A DNA stretch of 64,000 bases, taken from the NCBI RefSeq assembly GCF_030819275.1, contig NZ_JAUTBL010000002.1, positions 2,788,501 to 2,852,500 of the forward strand, written 5' to 3'. The position numbers and the translations under genes are program-made. Under the pieces are notes generated by a model that was given only the letters and a program-made list of their open reading frames with translations, was not told the origin of the DNA and searched no databases. How positions within the stretch are numbered: the first letter of the stretch is position 1; each line of letters begins with the position of its first letter. Source of the stretch: Agrobacterium larrymoorei (GTDB lineage: Bacteria > Pseudomonadota > Alphaproteobacteria > Rhizobiales > Rhizobiaceae). Of the stretch, positions 1 to 9,648 are shown piece by piece.

Positions 1-1171
1 CATCGGCGTGGCGTGCAAGCCTGGAGAGCAGCAGCACGACCACGTGCAGAAGCGGAATGAACAGGAACACTGTCGCAAGGCCGGTATGTTCGGCAATGAA
101 GCCGATCGCCGATGGCGCGACCAGAATGCCGGAATAGCCCATGGTGGTAACGACAGACAGACCGATCCCCGGTGCCAGCCCCGGCATGTTGCCGGCAGCG
201 GAAAAGGCAATCGGCACCATGTTGGAAATGCCGATACCGGCGATGGCAAAGCCGATAATGGCGATGAAGGCGTCTCCGCCAGCGCCAGCGATCAGAAGAC
301 CGACGATCGACAAAGCCGAGCAGACTTGCAATGTGCGCACCGCCCCAAGGCGCTCGCGCACCAGGTCGCCGGCAAAGCGCATGACCGCCATGGTCAGCGA
401 GAAGGCGGCGAAGGCAAAGCCCGAAACGGCAACGGATGCACCAAGCTCGTTGCGCAGATAAAGCGCACCCCAATCGAGAACTGCACCCTCCGGCACCATG
501 GAGAACAGCGCCATCAGGCCGATGATCCAGGGCAGCGGCGTGAGCGGCAAACGACCCTTCGGCCGTTCTTCTTCAGGGTGTGGACGATCCACCATGACCC
601 GCGGCCAGGCAATCGCAAGAAGTGCCGCAGCGATGATGGTAAGGGCAACCGCATGGCCATAAATGCCGATCTTGGTGATCAGCAGACCGCCGAGGCCCGC
701 GCCGATCAGGCCGCCGAGGCTCCAGAAGGCGTGGCATGACGACATGATGGCGCGCCGCATACCGCGCTCGACCGCAACGGCATTGGCATTCATCGCCACA
801 TCCATCGCCCCCGTCAGACCGCCAAAGAGGAAGACGGTAATGACACCCGCCCAGACGGTGTTGGACAGGGTGATGAGGAGCAGCGTCGGCACGAAGATGG
901 CAGCGCAGAACAGCACCACCGTGCGTGATCCGACACGCGCGATCTGCGAACCGGCCACCGGCATGCAGGCAAGAGAGCCGAGACCGAAGACGAGAATAAC
1001 GAGGCCGAGTTCGCCTTCGCTCAAGGCAAGGCGCTTGGCAAATTCCGGGATCATCGGCGCCCAGGACCCCATCATGAAACCGTTCATCAGGAACAGCAGG
1101 GACACGCCAAACCGGGTTCTCGTCATATAGGGGGTGCGGACCGTGGAAGCGGTCATTGGGGAGCCGGTCAT
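1..1171 (-). CDS. MFS transporter (C-terminus outside window)
   Basis: Major facilitator superfamily permease read on the minus strand; the 3' end runs off the left edge. The visible protein (about 390 residues) begins MTGSPMTASTVRTPYMTRTR and continues with a hydrophobic segment GVSLLFLMNGFMMGSWAP, followed by many alternating hydrophobic helices and a cytoplasmic-type loop rich in charged residues (HPEEERPKGR), as in 12-TM carriers. Its ATG overlaps the stop of the upstream DeoR-family gene in an ATGA arrangement, so the two are probably translationally coupled and the regulator likely controls this transporter. The pairing with DeoR suggests a sugar or sugar-alcohol substrate, but that is inference; the substrate cannot be read from the sequence. 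Confidence 0.85.
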   Translation of the reverse strand, partial: MTGSPMTASTVRTPYMTRTRFGVSLLFLMNGFMMGSWAPMIPEFAKRLALSEGELGLVILVFGLGSLACMPVAGSQIARVGSRTVVLFCAAIFVPTLLLITLSNTVWAGVITVFLFGGLTGAMDVAMNANAVAVERGMRRAIMSSCHAFWSLGGLIGAGLGGLLITKIGIYGHAVALTIIAAALLAIAWPRVMVDRPHPEEERPKGRLPLTPLPWIIGLMALFSMVPEGAVLDWGALYLRNELGASVAVSGFAFAAFSLTMAVMRFAGDLVRERLGAVRTLQVCSALSIVGLLIAGAGGDAFIAIIGFAIAGIGISNMVPIAFSAAGNMPGLAPGIGLSVVTTMGYSGILVAPSAIGFIAEHTGLATVFLFIPLLHVVVLLLSRLARHAD

Positions 1172-1992
1172 GCGGGCTGGTCCTTCGGTGAATACAGGTG
1201 GGAAGGGGTGCGGGCATCGAGCCCGGCAACATGAATATCGAGCTTTTGTCTCTGGAGATTGCGAACGAAAGCCTCTTCCGCGTCGCCTTCAAGAACAAGG
1301 GTCAGATCGGGGCTGAGCGGCGCCACAAGGAAGGCAGCCCCGGCACCCAGTTTCTCGCTGGTGATGGCGGCAAGTGTTCTCGCACTCGCCTTGCAGGCCA
1401 AGCGCTTGAAGATCGCATCCTGATAAATATCGGCAGACAGCCCGCCATCAGTCGTCATGCCGCAAACGCCGAGGATGCAGAGGTCAGGCCGCATCTCTTG
1501 CAGTTGCGAAATCGCCGTCGTGTCGATCGCGGCACCGACGGCGGGATCGATCCGTCCGCCGATCACGATCAATTCGAGATCGCTACGACCTGAGAGTTCG
1601 GCGGCGATAACAGGCGTATTGGTAATAACGGTGAGCTTCGCGCTCTCCGGCAGATGGCGAGCGATGGCAAGATTGGTGGAGCCAGCATCGAGAAAAACGG
1701 TTGTTCCCGATGCGATGCGGGCCGCTGCGGCTCGGCCGAGCGCATCTTTGCGGTCCTGCCTATCCGCCACGCGATGGCTGAGAGGAACGGTGTTGCCGCC
1801 GGAGATCAGCGCTCCTCCATAGACGCGCTCGCAAAGGCCACGCGCCGCCATATCCCGAAGGTCGCGCCGGATCGTGTCTTCCGAGACATCGAAAGCCTGA
1901 GCGAGATCCTGCGCAAGAACGCGGCCCTTGTTCTGAAGCTCGGTGAAGATGAGCGTCTGACGCTCGCTGACAAAGTGATCGATCTTGGACAT
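1168..1992 (-). CDS. DeoR/GlpR-family transcriptional regulator
   Basis: 274-residue regulator. The N-terminus (residues about 6-60, SERQTLIFTELQNKGRV then VSEDTIRRDLRDMAARG) is the classic DeoR winged helix with the SEDTIRRDL recognition helix. Residues about 75-240 form the DeoRC sugar-phosphate sensor fold, with the typical FLDAGSTNLAIARHL and VITNTPVIAAEL segments and the LGVCGMTTDGGLS motif. Members usually repress carbohydrate operons and are released by a phosphorylated sugar. The stop overlaps the start of the downstream MFS gene by 4 bases (ATGA). The gene lies 113 bases downstream of pyc, separated by a hairpin terminator, so it likely has its own promoter there. Confidence 0.88.
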   Translation of the reverse strand: MSKIDHFVSERQTLIFTELQNKGRVLAQDLAQAFDVSEDTIRRDLRDMAARGLCERVYGGALISGGNTVPLSHRVADRQDRKDALGRAAAARIASGTTVFLDAGSTNLAIARHLPESAKLTVITNTPVIAAELSGRSDLELIVIGGRIDPAVGAAIDTTAISQLQEMRPDLCILGVCGMTTDGGLSADIYQDAIFKRLACKASARTLAAITSEKLGAGAAFLVAPLSPDLTLVLEGDAEEAFVRNLQRQKLDIHVAGLDARTPSHLYSPKDQPA

Positions 1993-2057
1993 TCGGCATC
2001 AACATGTGGAATCGTGCACAAACATGCATACATGCAGAAAGCCTTATCTACAAGCAG

Positions 2058-2080
2058 AAATGCCCGCACAGGGCGGGCAT
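2058..2080 (-). terminator. Intrinsic terminator of pyc
   Basis: Read on the minus strand, an 8-bp perfect stem ATGCCCGC/GCGGGCAT with a 5-base loop is followed by TTTCTGCTT. It begins about 25 bases after the pyc stop codon and separates pyc from the DeoR gene. Confidence 0.75.
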
Positions 2081-2105
2081 CCACTTAACGCTTCATGTCG
2101 GTTCG

Positions 2106-5100
2106 TTACTCTGCGTAAACGACCAGCAAATCCTTGGCGTCGATCTGGTCACTTGGCCGCACGAGCACTTCGGCAATTTTGCCATCCCGCTCGGCGTGGA
2201 GAGCGGTTTCCATCTTCATCGCTTCGATCGAGACCAGAACGTCGCCCGCCTTCACATCCTGTCCGGCATTGGCGAAGACGCGGGAGATGACGCCCGGCAT
2301 CGGCGCGCCGACATGAGCGGCATTGCCCGGTTCTGCCTTGCGGCGGGCAGCCGAGCCGCTGGCACCATGGGCGCGGTTCGGCACCTTGATGCGGCGCGGC
2401 TGGCCGTTGATCTCGAAGAAGACGGTGACCATGCCCTTATCGTCGACGCCGGAAGATGCCTGGTTGACGATGACGAGCGTCTTGCCGCGTTCGATATCGG
2501 CAAACAGCTCTTCGCCATCTTCCATGCCGTAGAAGTAAGCATGCGTCGGCAGCACCGAGACAGGACCGTAGGTTTCAGAAGCGAGCGCAAAATCGGTGAA
2601 GACCTTCGGATACATCAGATAGGAGGCAAACTCGAAATCATCGACCGTACGCTCGAGCTTGGTCTCGATTGCCTTGCGCTCAGCGTCGAGATCGGCATCG
2701 TCCAGAAGCGAGCCGGGGCGAACCGTGTAAGGCTTCTCACCCTTCAAGGCTTTCTTCTGCAACGCTTCGGGCCAGCCGCCCGGCGATTGACCGAGATCGC
2801 CCTTCAGCATCGAGACAACCGAGTCCGGGAAGGAGACTTCCTTGTCCGGGTTTTCGACATCGGCCACCGTCAGATCCTGGCTGACCATCATCAGCGCCAT
2901 GTCGCCGACGACCTTTGACGATGGCGTGACCTTGACGATATCGCCAAACATCTTGTTGGCATCGGCATAGGCCTGCGCCACTTCGTGCCAGCGGCTTTCG
3001 AGACCGAAGCGAACGGGCCTGTTCCTTGAGGTTGGTGAACTGGCCACCAGGCATTTCATGCAGATAGACTTCCGATGCCGGTCCCTTGAGGTCGCTTTCA
3101 AAGGCGACATACTGGTTGCGCACCGCCTCCCAATAGAAGGAGATGCGTCGGATCCACTCGGCATCGAGACCGGTGTCGCGTTCCGAACCGTCCAGAGCCT
3201 CGACGATGGAGCCAAGGCAGGGCTGCGACGTGGTGCCGGAGAAGGCGTCCATCGCCGCATCGACCGCATCCACGCCCGCATCCACTGCGGCCAGGACGGT
3301 CGCCGCGGCAATGCCGGAGGTATCATGCGTGTGGAAATGGATCGGCAGACTGGTTGCTTCACGCAGCGCCTTGAACAGAACCTTGGCGGCAGCGGGCTTC
3401 AGCAGCCCCGCCATGTCCTTGACGGCGATGATATGGGCGCCCGCCTTTTCCAGCTCGGCTGCAAGGCTGGTGTAATATTTGAGGTCGTATTTCGGACGCG
3501 CCGAATTCAGCAGATCGCCGGTATAGCAGATCGTCGCTTCGCAGAGCTTGTTCTCTTCAGCAATCGCATCCATCGACACGCGCATATTCTCGACCCAGTT
3601 GAGGCAGTCGAAGACGCGGAAGAGATCGACGCCGCCCTTTGCCGCCTGCCGGACGAAATATTTGACGACATTGTCGGGATAGTTCTTGTAGCCGACGCCA
3701 TTCGCGCCACGCAGAAGCATCTGCAGAAGCAGGTTCGGCGCGCCTTCGCGAATCAGCGCCAGACGCTCCCATGGGTCTTCGGTGAGAAAGCGCATGGAGA
3801 CGTCGAAGGTCGCACCACCCCAGCATTCGAGCGACAGAAGCTGCGGCAATGCCTTGGCGTAAACACTGGCCACACGGGCAATGTCATGGGTGCGCACGCG
3901 CGTTGCCAGAAGCGACTGATGACCATCGCGCATGGTGGTGTCGGTGACGAGAACGCGCTTCTCGTTGCGCATCCAGTCGGCAAAACCCTTTGGCCCCAGC
4001 CTGTCCAAAAGCTGCTTGGTTCCATCCGGCGTCGGCGCATCGATGTAGGGCACGACGGGCTTGACGGCCTTGTCGGAGGGCTTGGCGCGACCCTTTGTTT
4101 CCGGATGGCCGTTGATGGTCACATCGGCAAGATAGGTCAGAAGCTTGGTCGCACGGTCCTGACGCTTCACCTGGGCGAAAAGCTCAGGCGTCGAGTCGAT
4201 GAAGCGCGTCGTGTAGGTGTTATTGCGGAAGCTCTCGTGACCGATAATGGCCTCGAGGAAGGTGAGGTTCGTCGCCACGCCGCGGATGCGGAACTCCCGC
4301 AGTGCGCGGTCCATACGGCTGATCGCCTCTTCCGGCTTCGGCGCCCATGCCGTGACCTTGACGAGCAGCGGATCGTAATAGCGGGTGATGACGGCGCCGC
4401 TATAGGAGGTGCCGCCATCCAGACGAATGCCGAAGCCGGACGCGGAGCGATAGGCGGTGATACGACCGTAATCGGGAATGAAGTTGTGCTCGGGATCTTC
4501 CGTGGTGATGCGGCACTGAAGCGCATGGCCGTTGAGACGGATATCCTTCTGTTCGGGAACGCCGGATTCCGGCGTGCCGATGGCAGCGCCCTCAAGGATG
4601 TGGATCTGCGCCTTGACGATATCGATGCCGGTGACGACTTCGGTCACCGTGTGCTCCACCTGAATGCGCGGATTGACCTCGATGAAGTAGAATTTGCCGG
4701 TATCGGCATCCATCAGATATTCGACCGTGCCGGCACCGACGTAATTGGTCGCGGCTGCGATCTTCAGCGAGTAACTAGCAAGCTCCTGGCGCTGCGCTTC
4801 GGAAAGATAGGGCGCTGGCGCGCGCTCGACCACCTTCTGGTTACGCCGCTGGATGGAGCAGTCGCGCTCGAAGAGATGAACGACATTGCCGTGGGTATCG
4901 CCAAGGATCTGGCTTTCCACGTGGCGCGCGCGTTCCACCAGCTTTTCGAGATAGACTTCGTCCTTGCCGAAGGCGGCCTTGGCTTCGCGCTTGGCCTCGG
5001 TGACTTCCCGCGCCAGATCTTCCTTCTTGCGGATGGCGCGCATACCGCGACCGCCACCGCCCCAGGAGGCCTTCAGCATGACCGGATAGCCGATCTCTTC

Positions 5101-5568
5101 AGCCATGCGCTCCACTGCGGCAAGATCATCCGGCAGTGGTTCTGTTGCCGGAACAACCGGCACGCCAACCGAAATTGCCAGATTGCGCGCGGCCACCTTG
5201 TTGCCGAGCTGACGCATGGTTGCCGGGCGCGGGCCGATGAAGGTGATGCCCGCCGCATCGCAGGCATCGACGAATTCGGGGCTTTCCGACAGAAGGCCGT
5301 AGCCTGGATGGATGGCGTCGGCGCCGGAGAGCTTGGCAACGCGGATCACTTCCTCGATCGACAGATAGCTCTCGATCGGACCCATATCCTTGGCAAGATG
5401 CGGGCCGCGTCCCACCTGATAGCTTTCATCCGCCTTGAAGCGGTGAAGCGAGAGCTTGTCCTCTTCGGCCCAGATGGCGACCGTTTTTATACCGAGCTCG
5501 TTGGCGGCACGAAATACGCGGATTGCGATCTCCGAACGATTGGCAACGAGAATTTTCGATATCTTCAA
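2106..5568 (-). pseudogene. pyc: Pyruvate carboxylase, single-base frameshift
   Basis: Biotin enzyme converting pyruvate, bicarbonate and ATP to oxaloacetate (anaplerosis). The frame from 5568 carries the biotin carboxylase/ATP-grasp domain (KILVANRSEIAIRVFRAA, GGGGRGMRA, RDCSIQRRNQK) and the carboxyltransferase domain (VTDTTMRDGHQSLLATR); the frame ending at 2106 carries the rest of the carboxyltransferase domain and the biotinyl domain (SIEAMKMETALHAE). The frame changes in ARSL/GLESRWHEV at about 3007-3008, where the minus strand has CGCTTCGG instead of the expected CGCTCGG. Removing one base gives 1153 residues, the usual size for rhizobial enzymes. Start is TTG with TGGGAGG upstream. Either a sequencing error or a recent inactivating insertion; everything else looks intact. 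Confidence 0.9.
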
Positions 5569-5690
5569 AACGGCCTCCCAAGAACCTAGACGAGCAATCC
5601 ATCATGCTGCACCGCGAAATTAAGCAGCAAAATTAGATGTTGGAAAGGGCGATTTTCGTGATCTCCGTTCGCGAGGCGCGTCTCAATGCG

Positions 5691-6428
5691 TCAGCCGATC
5701 AAGCCATAGCGAAACGCAAGCGCCACGACGTGCTGACGATTGCGCGCGCCGAGCTTGCGTTGAATGCCGCTGAGGTACCAATCGGCGGTGTGGCAAGAGA
5801 TGGAAAGTGCCTTGCCGATCTCGGGCGACGTGTTGCCGAGTGCCAGGAGGACCAGCACATCCCGCTCCCGGCGCGTCAATTGCGCCACCGACATGTCGGG
5901 AAGGGCCAGCAGATCTTCAGAATGGCCGGTAAAGTCTGCAACACGCCAGAAGGTCGCGCGCATGACGGCATCGAAGATCGCCAGTTCGGTTTCAGTCAGA
6001 TGGCAGCCGAGGCCGCCGATGAAGATGCCACCGAGCATCCCGTTGCGCCCATGGATCGGAAAAGCATAGCCTTCTCGTATTCCATGACGAGCCGCATCCT
6101 GAAAAAGTTTCGCTGCACGTTTACGATGCGTCGCCTGAGAAAGAAGGCAGGCCGAATCCCGCCACCTGATGGGCTTTTGCAGCAGGCAAAGCGACCGCTC
6201 GATGGGATCGACCTCACTGTATTTCTTCGCATCGTAAACGGCGGACCAGCCTTCCGGCTGCTGCTCGGCCAGCACGACATCCTTGACCGCCAGACGCCGA
6301 ACGGCGCGGCGAAAAATGCGATAATAGTCAAAGCCATAATGGCTGATAACGCGCTGAAAAAAAGATAGAAATTCATCCAGGCCCGAGGGCTCTGCATGGG
6401 TATCCATGAACGTAAATAGCGTCTGCAT
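5691..6428 (-). CDS. LuxR-family regulator with AHL-binding domain (LuxR solo)
   Basis: About 245 residues from the ATG at 6428 (a longer reading from GTG 6479 is possible). The N-terminal half is an autoinducer-binding domain in which the TraR/LuxR ligand contacts occur at exact spacing: W61, Y65, D74-P75 and W89 (numbering from 6428; WSAVY...VDP...PIRW). The C-terminus LTRRERDVLVLLALGNTSPEIGKAL...QRKLGARNRQHVVALA is the LuxR helix-turn-helix. No luxI-type synthase is present nearby, so it would be a solo receptor. It is divergent from ndvA across a roughly 340-base gap. Responding to AHLs is inferred from the retained residues; regulation of ndvA is only a possibility. Confidence 0.85.
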   Translation of the reverse strand: MQTLFTFMDTHAEPSGLDEFLSFFQRVISHYGFDYYRIFRRAVRRLAVKDVVLAEQQPEGWSAVYDAKKYSEVDPIERSLCLLQKPIRWRDSACLLSQATHRKRAAKLFQDAARHGIREGYAFPIHGRNGMLGGIFIGGLGCHLTETELAIFDAVMRATFWRVADFTGHSEDLLALPDMSVAQLTRRERDVLVLLALGNTSPEIGKALSISCHTADWYLSGIQRKLGARNRQHVVALAFRYGLIG

Positions 6429-6771
6429 CTCAAAATGGATCCTGGCAGTGAAAAAGACCGTGAACCTTGCAGGAGGCACCCTCTCCGCGCCCTCGATCAG
6501 CCAGGTTCAAACGCGGCGACTTTGTAATCAAGAAACTTATCATGCATTGAAACTTTTCCGCGAAACGGAGTGATTTGACAATCCATAATGTTCAGATTCG
6601 ATAAACTGCGATTTTTTTTGACTGACGCTTGAAAAGCCCCCGCGTTAAGCGCCCATTCATGTAGAAAGAGCGATAAAACAACTGCTTGCATAGCCCGCAA
6701 TCGCCCTTGTCGCTGAAGTCGAGGGTTTCGCCCTCCAGGGGCAGGACTGACATGAAGACGGGATTTGGAAA
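6429..6771. other. Divergent intergenic region luxR-ndvA
   Basis: About 340 bases between the two divergent genes, with an AT-rich patch around 6545-6630 that should hold the promoters of both. I see no convincing lux-box-like palindrome and no RNA gene. Confidence 0.4.
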
Positions 6772-8580
6772 TTGACACTGTTTCAAGTTTACACGCGCGC
6801 CCTGCGCTACCTTGCAACCAACAAGTGGCGGGTCACGATCGTCGTTGTTGCAAACGTTATTCTTGCGGCAATCACCATCGCTGAGCCGGTTTTGTTCGGC
6901 AAGATCATCGATGCGCTGTCGACAGGGTCCGTTCCGACCAACATCCTCATTCTCTGGGGCGCCTTCGGCCTGTTCAACACGGTCGCTTACGTCGCCGTGG
7001 CGCGTGAGGCGGACAGGCTTGCCCATGGGCGCCGCGCCTCGCTTCTGACGGAAGCCTTCGGCCGCATCATTTCCATGCCGCTCTCCTGGCATCATCAGCG
7101 CGGCACCTCCAACGCGCTGCATACGCTGCTGCGCGCCAGCGAGACGCTGTTCGGCCTCTGGCTCGAATTCATGCGCACGCATCTGGCAACCTTCGTTGCC
7201 GTGGCGCTGCTGATCCCGACTGCCTTTTCGATGGATATTCGCCTCAGCTTCGTGCTGGTTGGCCTGGGTATATTCTATTGGTTCATCGGCAAGTGGGTGA
7301 TGAACCGCACGAAGGAAGGCCAGGCCTCCGTCGAAGAGCATTACCACACCGTCTTCGCCCATGTGAGCGACTCCATCAGCAACGTCTCGGTGCTGCACAG
7401 CTACAACCGCATCGAAGCGGAAACCAAGGCCCTGAAGTCCTTCACCGAGCGCCTATTGAGCGCCCAGTATCCGGTGCTGGACTGGTGGGCTTTCGCCAGT
7501 GCGCTGAACCGCACGGCCTCGACGCTGTCGATGATGATCATCCTCATCATCGGTACGATCCTGGTGAAGAACGGCGAGCTTCGCGTTGGTGACGTCATTG
7601 CCTTTATCGGCTTTGCCAACCTGCTGATCGGCCGCCTCGACCAGATGCGCGCCTTTGTGAGCCAGATTTTCGAAGCCCGTGCCAAGCTCGAGGACTTCTT
7701 CAAGCTGGAAGATTCCGTGCAGGAACGTGAAGAACCGAATTCGGCTGGCGAACTCGGTCATGTCGAAGGCACGGTCGAATTCCGCAACGTCAATTTCGGC
7801 TTCGCCAACACCAAGCAGGGTGTACATGACGTCTCCTTCGTCGCCAATGCTGGCGAGACGGTCGCCATCGTCGGCCCGACAGGTGCGGGCAAGACGACGC
7901 TCATCAACCTGTTGCAGCGCGTCTATGACCCAAGCTCCGGCCAGATTCTTGTCGATGGCATCGATATCTCGACGGTCACGCGCCAGTCGCTCAGAAGCTC
8001 GATTGCAACCGTGTTCCAGGATGCGGGCCTTTTGAACCGCTCGATCCGTGACAACATCCGTCTTGGCCGCGATTCGGCAACTGACGACGAAATCGTTCAG
8101 GCGGCGACCGCAGCAGCGGCGACCGACTTCATCGACAGCAGGCTGAACGGCTATATGACGCAGGTGGGTGAGCGCGGCAACCGCCTCTCCGGTGGTGAGC
8201 GCCAGCGTATCGCCATTGCCCGTGCGGTCCTGAAGAATGCGCCGATCCTCGTTCTCGATGAAGCGACGAGTGCGCTCGACGTGGAAACCGAAGCGCGCGT
8301 CAAGGATGCGGTGGATGCGTTGCGCAAGGACCGCACCACCTTCATCATCGCCCACCGTCTGTCGACGGTCCGCGACGCCGATCTGGTGCTGTTCATGGAC
8401 AATGGCCGGATCGTCGAGAAGGGCACCTTCGATGAACTCAGCATGCGCGGTGGCCGCTTCACCTCGCTTCTCAGAGCCAGCGGCCTTGTCAATGATGACG
8501 AAAAAACGGGGTGTCACGTCGCTCAACATGCCGCAGCGACAAATGAACCACGCATAAGACAAAAAGACGTCCTGATATAA
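6772..8580 (+). CDS. ndvA: Cyclic beta-(1,2)-glucan ABC exporter
   Basis: 602-residue half-transporter with fused permease and ATPase that exports cyclic beta-1,2-glucan across the inner membrane (NdvA in Rhizobium, ChvA in Agrobacterium), needed for osmoadaptation and host attachment. The opening MTLFQVYTRALRYL, the SWHHQRGTSNALHTLLRASE loop and YPVLDWWAFASALNRTAS are characteristic of this family. Transmembrane segments lie at about 20-42, 57-77, 138-175 and 250-285. Walker A GPTGAGKTT is at 368-376, the LSGGERQR signature at about 472-479 and Walker B LVLDE at 493-497. Start is TTG (TTG ACA CTG), as the conserved N-terminus requires. The last 20 or so residues form a tail unlike those I recall. 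The glucan synthase ndvB is not in the window. Confidence 0.93.
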   Translation: MTLFQVYTRALRYLATNKWRVTIVVVANVILAAITIAEPVLFGKIIDALSTGSVPTNILILWGAFGLFNTVAYVAVAREADRLAHGRRASLLTEAFGRIISMPLSWHHQRGTSNALHTLLRASETLFGLWLEFMRTHLATFVAVALLIPTAFSMDIRLSFVLVGLGIFYWFIGKWVMNRTKEGQASVEEHYHTVFAHVSDSISNVSVLHSYNRIEAETKALKSFTERLLSAQYPVLDWWAFASALNRTASTLSMMIILIIGTILVKNGELRVGDVIAFIGFANLLIGRLDQMRAFVSQIFEARAKLEDFFKLEDSVQEREEPNSAGELGHVEGTVEFRNVNFGFANTKQGVHDVSFVANAGETVAIVGPTGAGKTTLINLLQRVYDPSSGQILVDGIDISTVTRQSLRSSIATVFQDAGLLNRSIRDNIRLGRDSATDDEIVQAATAAAATDFIDSRLNGYMTQVGERGNRLSGGERQRIAIARAVLKNAPILVLDEATSALDVETEARVKDAVDALRKDRTTFIIAHRLSTVRDADLVLFMDNGRIVEKGTFDELSMRGGRFTSLLRASGLVNDDEKTGCHVAQHAAATNEPRIRQKDVLI

Positions 8581-8586
8581 GACTGA

Positions 8587-8616
8587 CCTCCGCCGCCCAG
8601 CGCTGCGGGGGTTTTT
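8587..8616 (+). terminator. Intrinsic terminator after ndvA
   Basis: CCTCCGC pairs with GCGGGGG (one G-T wobble) across an 11-base loop, followed by TTTTT. It starts seven bases after the ndvA stop. Confidence 0.7.
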
Positions 8617-8642
8617 CTTTGCGCCAATCCTTCGACTGGAAA

Positions 8643-8671
8643 CAAAAAAGCTCCGGCACGAACCGGAGCTT
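8643..8671 (-). terminator. Intrinsic terminator of the trcR-like gene
   Basis: On the minus strand AAGCTCCGG pairs with CCGGAGCTT (9 bp, 6-base loop) and runs into TTTTTTG, 47 bases beyond the stop of the minus-strand gene. Confidence 0.8.
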
Positions 8672-8717
8672 AGATAGGCGCATGCTCGGTGCGGGCAGTG
8701 TCGGCCCGACCAGGCGT

Positions 8718-9419
8718 TTAGTAGTTGTCGTCCTCGTCTTCATCCTTACGCGTCGACTTGAGCGAGGAGAGCTTGGCGAAAACGGCGTTGGCGTCGATTT
8801 CCTTCTCTTCTTCGCGCTCATAGCTGAAGTCGAGCTTTTCGGTGGTGCTGGCTGGCTGCAGCGTCGCGTCCAGCTCTTCCTGGGTCGGAAGCGGACGACC
8901 GCGCGATGCGCGTTCGACTTCGAGGTCGAGATCGATCTGGCTGCAGAGGCCCAGCGTGACCGGGTCCATCGGTGTCAGGTTGGCCGCATTCCAGTGGGTG
9001 CGATCGCGGATCTGCTCGATGGTCGACTTGGTGGTGCCGACGAGACGCGAAATCTGCGCGTCCTTCAGTTCCGGATGGTTGCGAACCAGCCACAGAATAG
9101 CGTTCGGACGGTCCTGACGCTTGGAGACGGGCGTGTAACGCGGGCCGCGACGCTTGGATTCGGGAACGCGAACCTTCGGTTCGGAGAGCTTCAGCTTGTG
9201 GTTCGGATTGGCTTCCGCGCGCTGGATTTCGTCGCGGGAAAGCTGGCCGGTTGCGATCGGATCGAGACCTTTGATGCCCTGCGCTGCTTCACCATCGGCG
9301 ATCGCCTTGACTTCAAGCGGATGAAGCTTGCAGAACGTGGCGATCTGATCGAACGACAGCGCCGTGTTGTCAACCAGCCAGACGGCAGTCGCTTTCGGCA
9401 TGAGCAGTGTTTGAGCCAT
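8718..9419 (-). CDS. trcR: DUF1013 / TrcR-like cell-cycle regulator
   Basis: 233-residue protein of the alphaproteobacterial DUF1013 family, which I recall being named cell cycle transcriptional regulator TrcR. The opening MAQTLLMPKATAVWLVDNTALSFDQIATFC and the central HTH-like segment (NAILWLVRNHPELKDAQISRLVGTTKSTIEQIRDRTHW, about residues 105-145) are the family core and suggest DNA binding. The C-terminus is very acidic and ends KDEDEDDNY. It is divergent from acs and has its own terminator. The family assignment is firm; the transcription-factor role is recalled and was not checked. Confidence 0.82.
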   Translation of the reverse strand: MAQTLLMPKATAVWLVDNTALSFDQIATFCKLHPLEVKAIADGEAAQGIKGLDPIATGQLSRDEIQRAEANPNHKLKLSEPKVRVPESKRRGPRYTPVSKRQDRPNAILWLVRNHPELKDAQISRLVGTTKSTIEQIRDRTHWNAANLTPMDPVTLGLCSQIDLDLEVERASRGRPLPTQEELDATLQPASTTEKLDFSYEREEEKEIDANAVFAKLSSLKSTRKDEDEDDNY

Positions 9420-9648
9420 AGATACAATCCTTCTGAGCGTCCGCGCCGGTGTCGCGGGCGTGGGATAAAACCACTGATTTCCGGAAATATGACGGCTCTA
9501 TAACCGGATTGCATCAGAATTGCAATTGTTCGAGAAACAAATGACCTTTGTCTAATTGCCGGATGTCACCAACCTGTTATGAATTGGACACATGACTGGA
9601 GGACTGGAGTCTCCAGACTTAAAAGACAATCTGCATGAGGAGGAGTTC
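9420..9648. promoter_or_regulatory. Divergent trcR-acs promoter region
   Basis: 229 bases holding the promoters of both genes. A short inverted repeat CTGGA-GTC-TCCAG lies at 9604-9616, about 33 bases before the acs start, and could be an operator or leader hairpin. GAGGAGGAG just before ATG 9649 is a strong ribosome binding site. Confidence 0.4.

Noticed and set aside
573..1298. Minus-strand frame overlapping the MFS gene
   Set aside because: Different frame from the hydrophobic MFS product; Arg/His/Cys-rich translation typical of a shadow.
3058..5589. 843-codon open frame antisense to pyruvate carboxylase
   Set aside because: It mirrors the pyc coding frame exactly, has no recognisable domain, and is a codon-bias shadow of GC-rich DNA.
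7453..8562. 369-codon minus-strand frame opposite ndvA
   Set aside because: Shadow of the well-conserved ABC exporter frame.
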